The notes below the pieces were generated by a model. The model worked only from the letters and a program-made list of their open reading frames with translations, made no database searches and was not told where the DNA came from. Position numbers and translations under genes: made by a program. From Eleginops maclovinus (Eukaryota > Chordata > Actinopteri > Perciformes > Eleginopidae), in NCBI RefSeq assembly GCF_036324505.1, contig NC_086367.1:18650578-18714577 (forward strand): a stretch of DNA of 64,000 bases. The letters run 5' to 3'. How positions within the stretch are numbered: position 1 is the stretch's first letter; each line of letters begins with the position of its first letter. Shown piece by piece: positions 57,067-64,000 of the stretch.

Positions 57067-58938
57067 GTAGGTTATCAGGCAGTGTGTGTTTCTGTGTGAC
57101 ATTGAGTAGAGAGTGTGTGTCCTGTGCATGTGTCTTTGTTTGCCAAAATATGATTTTATAAACGATATGTAAATACGCAATCAAGATAAGTTGATTGAGA
57201 GAGTCCTCAAACATAACACACACACACACACCGCAAGCGAGCACACACACCTTCCACTCCTCCCTCGCTCTCTTAATCTCTCACTCTCTTTATTTCTTGA
57301 TGTATCTCTCTGCATCTGTCGAGATCATAAGTGGTGTGCTCAGCAAAGTGGTAAAAATGTCACCAGGCGTAGTTTGTAATCATTTTTATATTAGCTGTAT
57401 TGATGTCTCTGCTCACTTCAACAAGTGATGTATTATTATCGCAGATGGGCTTTACCCCCTGAGACTGTTTTTCTGAACAGTTAAAAAGCTACCATTCACC
57501 ACACCAGGCACGGGGACAAGTAGTAGCTTCAAATTACTCTTAAACATTGTTTTCAACCGCTCGCTGTGCCAGATGGATGGGATAGATTTACCCCATCCGG
57601 ACTGTTTAGTGCAAGATCAGTGAGTAATCACAGCAAAGCACATTAAATAACTTTCAAAAGCTTTCCTGTCAATGCCTAAACTTTCTGTCGCCTCACAGCG
57701 AAGTGACACTTTTTTCACCGTGGAAGCTGCAAGAGCTGCTGGGCTTGTGACAAAACATTTGACTGTTTGAAGCGGCACACCAGAAGGGAGAATGTGTGGA
57801 AAGTAAATGACTCTTCTGAGACAACACAGTCATAATTCACAAAATCAGAAGAAAGCACATGTAAGGAGAAGTAGGCATAGGTGTTTCAACAAAGCATTAA
57901 GTCTACCACTTGCCTGGTAAGGACCGCCTTGCCAGTTGAGGAGTGAAACTCATTTACAAAAAGCCATCCTATTGTAGTTCATTATTTCTCTGCTTTACGT
58001 TTAATTAGATGTCTTTCTTCAATTTAAGAGGTTCACTCTTAGCCTTTAATGTGTTTAGTTTTGTGTCAACTCTCTGGAAGTCATTCCCAACCTGACCTGC
58101 CATTGGTATCTTGTTCAAAATGAGGCCCATAGAAAATGATCCTCTGGCATTTCAGCCGCTGTGCAGCTCGGCGCTGGTCCCTTCATTCCCCAGCTGTGTT
58201 TCTGCTGCACCGCTGACTGACAGCTGACCTTAACCTTTTCAGGAGGAGATGATGCATTCTCGCCGTGACACATAATGGGATAAGGGTCCTCTTCCATCAG
58301 TTTCAGGCCGGCATACAAGTGCGACATGTCTCTTGATGGAGTTTTTTGCCCTTGGGTACAGATTCTGACCTTACAGTAATACTGTCCTTATTCGGTGATT
58401 GGATGGAGTGATCAGCAAAGGCGAAAAAATATATTCCTTGGCAGATATAGGGACGGGCTTTAATTCAATTTGTTGTAACACTGGATTCAGTTTTTTCTTC
58501 TAATGCAGTGACACAATTTAAAGAGTCTCTTTTCATTTTATATTTAATGAGTCCCCTCCAACATTATTTGATTTATTTACTTTTATTAATGAGCACTTAG
58601 TATTTGCAAATGCTTCTTGCCCCATTCTGTTGTCCACACAAAGACACAGCAGGCGAGAGTCACAGAGCCAAAGAGGCGAAGATAACAGCCACCCGATGTC
58701 CTACAGTAAGGATGGACAGGGCCCCTCCAGAGTTGTATAGTTGCTGACTATAGCATTGTATTTCTGGGACCCCTGAGGGGAATGTGTAGTCCACAAGATT
58801 GGAGTGTGTGTGTTTGTGTTATGGGGGGAGGACTGGTTGTGGGGTCAGTTGTCAAGCGATTGTGAGTCCGTGAAAGGCCATGTCCATCATCCTGACTGAC
58901 AACCACGAATGTTTTTGTCTTTCACCGTCCCTCACTAG

Positions 58939-59038
<100 letters not shown>

Positions 59039-59184
59039 CACGCACAGGTCTGTAATGATGTGGAACCGCAGAGGCATTTTGACATTTTTAACCACCCATC
59101 CATTCATATGAGTGTGTGTCCTTTTTGCAGACACTCCACGAAGTAAAAACACATCATCGATCTGTAATGGTTATCTGTGGCCAA

Positions 59185-59301
<117 letters not shown>

Positions 59302-60171
59302 CGCGTGCGTGTCTGTGCCCGTTGGTGTGTGTTTTTGTCATGAGGTTGACATGTTGACAGGTCTGCTCCACCCCTTACTTCTCCCAGCTGCCATCTGATG
59401 AGGTTGAGCGATTCTCAATGGGTTTTTCAGCGGAGGCTGGATTGTGGATGTGCTGGGGAACAGAGGCACTGAGAGAGCTGATAAGGCTTTAAAAAATGAC
59501 AAAAGTCAACATTTTTAGAGGTCACAGAGAAAAGAAACAACGGGTGGATAAAGGGGACGGGGGATCTCATTCCACTAAGCTCTTTGTCACTAAAATGTAG
59601 CCATTTGTCAGTGAAACAGTAGGTAACACAGGACAAAGGGACGCAGCAGGAGAGAAAGTTTGTTTCATAGCTTGCCAGGCTTCATAGGTGACCAAGATAC
59701 AGTTTCTCTGGGCGCTGTAAGGAGGCTCGGTGGATGATTTGAAGAAATTTGAGGCAAAGGAAGGGGGGCTACAGGGAAGGCATGAAAGGTTAAAGGAGGT
59801 GAAGGGCAGAGAGAAGGAGGGAGGGAGTAGTTGTGGACCGAAAAAGAGGGAAGAGAGGGCAGAGGAAGGGTCAGATTTATTTCCTGTGCGCTGCAGATCC
59901 TGATGATGGTCCTCTCCGGGGTCACACGGGGCTCTGGCTATACGGACTTCCACAAGGGAAAAGGCCAATAGGTCTCCACACACACTTCTGCAAGCACCAG
60001 TGTGTGTGTGTATCTGTCTGTGCGCTCCCCAGCATGCGCGAGCGGTCAAAGATTTGGTCACCATCTGCTTTAAGGTCTCCAGCTCTATTTCACATCAGAG
60101 CCAAGTGAGGCTAAAACCCGATTCAATTTCATTTACTGTACTTTGAAGTCTGAATCACTTTTTTAACATTC

Positions 60172-60360
60172 AGCCGGTGTAGCTCCGTGGTTAGCACTGT
60201 CACCTCACAGCAAGAAGTCGTCTGTGGGGAATTTGAATGCATTTCCTTTCCAATTCCTTAGACATTCAAGTCAGGTCGATTGGAAGAGCCGGTATTTCCC
60301 CCTAGGTATGAATGTGAGTGTGACTGAATCCCAGTGTGCGGGCTGATCCCTCAAAGACTT
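60172..60360 (+). repeat. SINE-like interspersed repeat, diverged
   Basis: The head GCCGGTGTAGCTCCGTGGTT and GCACTGTCACCTCACAGCAA, followed later by ATGAATGTGAGTGTGACTG, matches the layout of a widespread teleost repeat whose start resembles a tRNA (GTGGTTAGCACTGTCGCCTC-type). The middle is degraded. It lies in intron 2 of the ephrin gene in the sense orientation. Confidence 0.6.
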
Positions 60361-61724
60361 ATTTACATAGCCTGAAGAGCTCAGTATGTTTACGGGAGCT
60401 CATGAGCTCGGGGAGCATGGGTTTAAGAGAACTTAAAAAAGGCCTGAAAATAAGAAACTCTCCGGCTGCTTGAAGCAATAAATGTCATCAAGAAAGTAAT
60501 AGGCTGCTTAAATGACTGCATTTATGTCAAATTATGACAAAAGAGTGTTGAATAAATGAAGATACTCCTTTCTTTATTATACCTTCCCCTGATTTACCCT
60601 CTCTGACGTATTTATTTCAATTACAGAAGTGTAGTTGTGTTTAAAAAGCTCTTCATTAAAAGTTCTTTCAAGTGTATTTTTTAAATTAAGCATCATTTCC
60701 ACTACTTTTTAGAAGGTATAATATTATACATTTGTTTATCCTGATTGAGTGTCACTGGTTCAGATTCAGTGGTTGAATTCTTATTTATGGCACATGCAAA
60801 AAAAACAACACAGTAGTCTTTCTAATCAATTTTCCTTTGTCTTTTGCCGTCATTACATTATGTATGTGATGTGCTTTAAGATTTATCATTCAAATGTAAA
60901 AACGGCGGGCAAGTGAATCCTGGGATTAATAAGCATATTTCTCAAAATTACATATTGTCATTCATTACTGCCAATAGTCTAATTTGTGTCGATCATCAAG
61001 ATATGAAAATGATGTCTGCAATGATTAATACAGGTTTATAAATGCTATCGACAGCACTTTTAATCAACAGTTATTTGTGACAGATGTTGGTGGAATAAGT
61101 AACTGAAGAGCAACCTTCCACTTCACTTGACAATTACTGATTTAACAAGAAGGAAAAAAATATAACTTATCCGTGTAACAATGATTACCAATTTATCTGT
61201 GATTAACTTACGATGTCTTGTTCGGCGCTTTTTTAGTTGGGAATACAACCTATGACCCTCCTGTCAGACTCCTGAGCGGCCTTTAAAAAGCCAGGGTTAA
61301 GCTTGTGTCCGCTGTTCTGTGGTAATTCGAATAGTATCAAATTAGTTTGAGAACAGGCGCCACTTGACTAAAATAACAACTGAACGGATGGAAGCATTTA
61401 GCTAGGTGACCTAAAGTATAAGGCTGGTATTTTATTGTGAACAAATACCAGGAAATACCCAAACAAATGCATTTGTCTCTCAATAATAAACCCTGAAAAT
61501 ACTTTCTCAGACCCCAAATCTGATCCTCATTCATTCATAAAGACATACATCTTTTTAAAAAATATGTCAGAGTGCTATGTTTACACCAGCGTCTCTGCCC
61601 CCACCTGATAATGAGCCTACTATCACATTTATAAAGTGTTAAATTACTTCAGGGGTTCAATCAGAGGCACAAATCGCTTTATATCTCAACTAATCTCCTC
61701 TTTCAATCTCTGCTTTTCTAACAG

Positions 61725-61790
61725 CGTCTCCTCACCCAAACCACGTGGGGCGAGCATGTCTAAAGCTGAAGGTGTATGTCAGACCTCCAG
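61725..61790 (+). CDS. efna2: Ephrin-A2, exon 3 (end of receptor-binding domain)
   Basis: This 66-bp exon lies between an acag acceptor and a consensus gtaagt donor. It joins in phase 1: the T ending exon 2 plus CG make Ser, followed by SPHPNHVGRACLRLKVYVRPP and a lone G carried to the next exon. The CLRLKVYVRP block supplies the fourth conserved cysteine and the last beta strand of the ephrin domain. This wording is characteristic of ephrin-A2; A5 has CLKLKVFVRP and A3 has CLRMKVFV. The human A2 Asn-Glu-Thr glycosylation site just after this block is absent here, where the sequence reads Pro-Asp-Gly-Ser-Gly across the next junction. The exon was found by splice logic and homology because it is too short to stand out as an open frame. 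A (CA)n tract starts 18 bases after its donor. Confidence 0.95.
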
Positions 61791-61806
61791 GTAAGTAACA
61801 CTCTAA

Positions 61807-61808
<2 letters not shown>

Positions 61809-61865
<57 letters not shown>
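61809..61865 (+). repeat. (CA)n just after the exon 3 donor
   Basis: About 28 CA units start 18 bases downstream of the exon 3 splice donor. Confidence 0.97.
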
Positions 61866-61869
<4 letters not shown>

Positions 61870-62008
61870 GTCCCATGCGCAAAAATAGGTCCAGATTGGC
61901 TATCAAAGTAAAATTAGAGGGGAATAAGAGGTCTGATAGAATGCCCCGGCAACACTCTCTGCTCTGATTCACAGACCGGCCAGGCAACACGTTAACACCT
62001 TTCACTCA

Positions 62009-62016
62009 CCCACACA

Positions 62017-62066
<50 letters not shown>
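62009..62066 (+). repeat. (CA)n in intron 3
   Basis: CA run with CTCA and CTCG interruptions. Confidence 0.94.
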
Positions 62067-62894
62067 GGCGCATGCACACAAAAGCACAAAGTGGCATACG
62101 CACTTCACATCAAATCACATCACATCACAGTGGGTGTGAGGGAGACCTTCTGTCCTTGCAGAAAGAGAGCAGGCTGAAAGTGCTCCGTTAAAACGCTGCT
62201 GGCTGCATTCGCTCACAAGAAACAAGAGAGAAATCTAATAATAAACCCATCTTATACTGTAGAAGCCTAATCTAATAATAGACACTTCATATTTTTCTTA
62301 ATAAAATTCTCCTTATGCGTCAGGCGAAAGAGTGTTCTCTTCCGAACAGCCTGATAAGATATACTCTTTGGAGCTTCCTCTAACAGTGCTCATACAGTGT
62401 TGGCCTGTGATATTGCTGTTCAAAAATAACTCATAGCATACATGGGGAGCAGATTGTGGCAGGCATATCCACTTACACCTGCCTAATCTTTAAAAAATCC
62501 ACCTGTAAGACTTCTCAAAGGCGGATTCTTCCTCATGAGTTTTCCAACCTAAGCCCGACTAAAGAATCAAACCTGGCTCGCAACACGTCTCCCTAGATAA
62601 TGACACGGCTTTGAAGAGCTTCGTAAAAAAGGATGAGAGTCGGCCTTCGCAGCTTTCCACACTCAGATCATTCTATCTCTCGCTAAGGGGGAAAGGAAAA
62701 TCTCTTCTCCTCCATAATTACTGAAACACCATACGTTCTTTTATTCTGTCATTGCCGTGGCTCCTCTTTGAGATTCAGCTTTTTTTGTGCTCTTAAAGCA
62801 AATCTGTCTGACATGCAACTTCCATCTCATCTGTGAAATATTGTCACTGGCAAAGCTGGGAGCGGTTGCACATGTGTGTGAGAGGATGTGTCTC

Positions 62895-62895
<1 letters not shown>

Positions 62896-62985
<90 letters not shown>
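62896..62985 (+). repeat. (TG)n in intron 3
   Basis: Pure TG run, complementary to the CA tracts at the 5' side of the same intron. Confidence 0.97.
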
Positions 62986-62986
<1 letters not shown>

Positions 62987-63312
62987 AGCTGCTCCAGATT
63001 CGGAGTCTCTGTGATTAAACTGTAATTAGGTTGGTTAAACCCCCTGCAGAGCTCAGTTGCTGTCGTCTTCCCACACTTCCTCTCCCCTCATCCCTCTCTG
63101 TCGTCTTTTTCCTGGTTTTTGAAGCGTGAGAGTTTTGTGGTTTGTCACTCCATTTCCTCCCCGTAATAGTTCCACTTGTCTACCCTTTTGTCTTTCTGTA
63201 TACCCGCTCCCGCCTCTAGTCGCTTTGTTTTAGATTGTCTTGTCTTGGTGTCTGTCAGTGTGTCCCTCTCAGTTCAGATGTTTTGTCGCTTTTCTCTCTT
63301 TTTCCGTTTCAG

Positions 63313-63437
63313 ATGGGTCGGGATATGATTCTCCGGAGCCCTTCCTGACTGATGGAGGTCCGTGCCGGAGACCAGGGTCCGTGGCCCTGTTAGCTGTTCT
63401 GGCCTCTCTGCTCCTGGGAGTCTTCTCCTGGCTGTGA
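63313..63437 (+). CDS. efna2: Ephrin-A2, last coding exon (stalk, GPI signal, stop)
   Basis: The acceptor is a pyrimidine-rich tract ending in cag at 63310-63312. The first two bases complete an Asp codon with the G from exon 3, and the frame ends at TGA 63435-63437, giving 40 further residues. The juxtamembrane stalk YDSPEPFLTDGG aligns with the YEAPEP region of mammalian ephrin-A2. It is followed by a short polar Cys-Arg-Arg spacer and a terminal hydrophobic run of about 19 residues (SVALLAVLASLLLGVFSWL) that ends at the stop. This is the architecture of a GPI-attachment signal. There is no cytoplasmic tail, which excludes ephrin-B. The anchor residue is probably within TDGG (inference). 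The human exon layout (exon 3 joined directly to the last exon) is kept. Confidence 0.94.
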
Positions 63438-64000
63438 CCCCTAACCCTCTCCTCCTGGAGCTCCCACCCAGGGTCGCTGGGCTGGGCTGGCTGTCCCTCT
63501 AAATCCACCACCCCTCAGGGAAGCCCTCTGTCTCCGTCCCCTCCTTCCCCTTCTCCCACCTCCACCTCTATACGACCACCAACCACCCCCACTGCCAGCC
63601 CCCTCCGTGGCCCAGCCACGGACACTGTCCCCAGGCCTGGCTGAGAGGATTGGGACTCCAGATGTGTGGGAAGCTGCGCTCCATCCCTGATCCCTGAAGT
63701 CTGGGAGGAACAGCGACTCAGCTGAAAAACACAAGGGGGAATGACTCTGCACTCATATCAGGGGGTCCTTTTGATTTGTCTGTTGACTCTTGGCCACTGA
63801 TGGGGTAGATGTAGCCGCGGCTATGATTAAACTTGTCGTTCCAGCGCAATTCCTATCATCCAATAATGGCAGGATGCATTAAGCGATAGGCCTGGATGCA
63901 CAAAAATTGGTTTTTTTCTCACATTGCTATCCCATCGTCAAACCAAGAATTGGAAGTGGCCAAGCCTGCTTTGTAATTGGAATTCTATACAACCTGGACC
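63438..64000 (+). other. 3' untranslated region of the ephrin-A2 gene (start)
   Basis: This is non-coding sequence directly after the ephrin stop codon. It is C-rich for about 200 bases (Pro/Ser-codon-like, with no conserved frame) and then becomes more balanced. No AATAAA signal is visible before the window ends. An ATTAAA variant at 63826-63831 could serve, but it lacks other support. The 3' UTR may extend beyond the window. Confidence 0.7.

Larger units (their letters stand above)
61791..63312 (+). other. Intron 3 of ephrin-A2
   Basis: This 1,522-bp phase-1 intron has a gtaagt donor and a polypyrimidine-cag acceptor. It contains (CA)n tracts at 61809-61865 and 62009-62066 and a (TG)n at 62896-62985. 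No additional cassette exon (as spliced in ephrin-A5) was recognised. Confidence 0.9.

Noticed and set aside
57067..57161. Extension of the ephrin exon 2 frame beyond the donor
   Set aside because: The codons after YYYI are TG-rich intron sequence, and the gtaggt donor fits the exon 3 phase exactly.
60172..60250. tRNA-like head considered as a tRNA gene
   Set aside because: A-box mismatch, no B box and no cloverleaf; it matches a dispersed SINE-like repeat.

Overview
The window is vertebrate, almost certainly ray-finned fish, genomic DNA. The only protein-coding gene I can support is the 3' part of an ephrin-A2 gene (efna2-type) on the + strand. Three consecutive coding exons are visible: 56774-57066 (Eph receptor-binding domain), 61725-61790 (end of the domain) and 63313-63437 (stalk, GPI-attachment tail and stop). 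All three have canonical splice borders and compatible phases, and together they encode 160 residues. Exon 1 (signal peptide and start of the domain) was not found. The 56.7 kb before exon 2 is therefore probably intron 1, possibly with upstream intergenic DNA. The organism assignment rests on the ephrin sequence, the extreme density of (CA/TG)n microsatellites and the teleost-type mobile elements.

Layout. 1-5.4 kb: short (CA)n tracts, otherwise unrecognised. 5.4-6.0 kb: a diverged hAT-like non-autonomous element. 6.0-9.1 kb: a degenerate GAT/ATG-trinucleotide landscape containing a dead Tc1/mariner transposase. 9.1-17.6 kb: microsatellites, purine tracts and one CpG-rich patch. 12.3-13.0 kb: a TTAA MITE fragment followed by a retroposon-like repeat. 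17.6-19.6 kb: at least six diverged copies of a two-part module. 20.2-20.7 kb: retroposon-like repeats. 26.9-28.2 kb: a dispersed repeat, then a minus-strand Tc1-like remnant split by a TTAA-flanked MITE. 28.2-46.9 kb: microsatellites, polypurine tracts, a promoter-like CpG/CCAAT patch near 32.8 kb and AT-rich enhancer-like sequence near 38.5-39.1 kb. 46.9-48.1 kb: a CAGT array, a truncated tRNA-type SINE and a short mariner-like MITE. 51.5-51.95 kb: a compound (CA)n minisatellite. 55.0-55.5 kb: a diverged local duplication flanking a very short retroposon tail. 56.8-64.0 kb: the ephrin exons, introns 2 and 3, and the 3' UTR.

The encoded protein is a GPI-anchored, cell-surface ligand for EphA receptors. 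I see no operon, CRISPR array, RNA gene or unknown multi-gene system. The long simple-repeat open reading frames (poly Thr-His or Cys-Val) are artefacts of (CA/TG)n. The points most worth checking are the diverged module array at 17.6-19.6 kb, complementary CA and TG tracts inside introns 2 and 3, the adjacent perfect palindromes at 22.8 kb, the nested transposon at 27.5-28.2 kb and the promoter-like patch at 32.8 kb.
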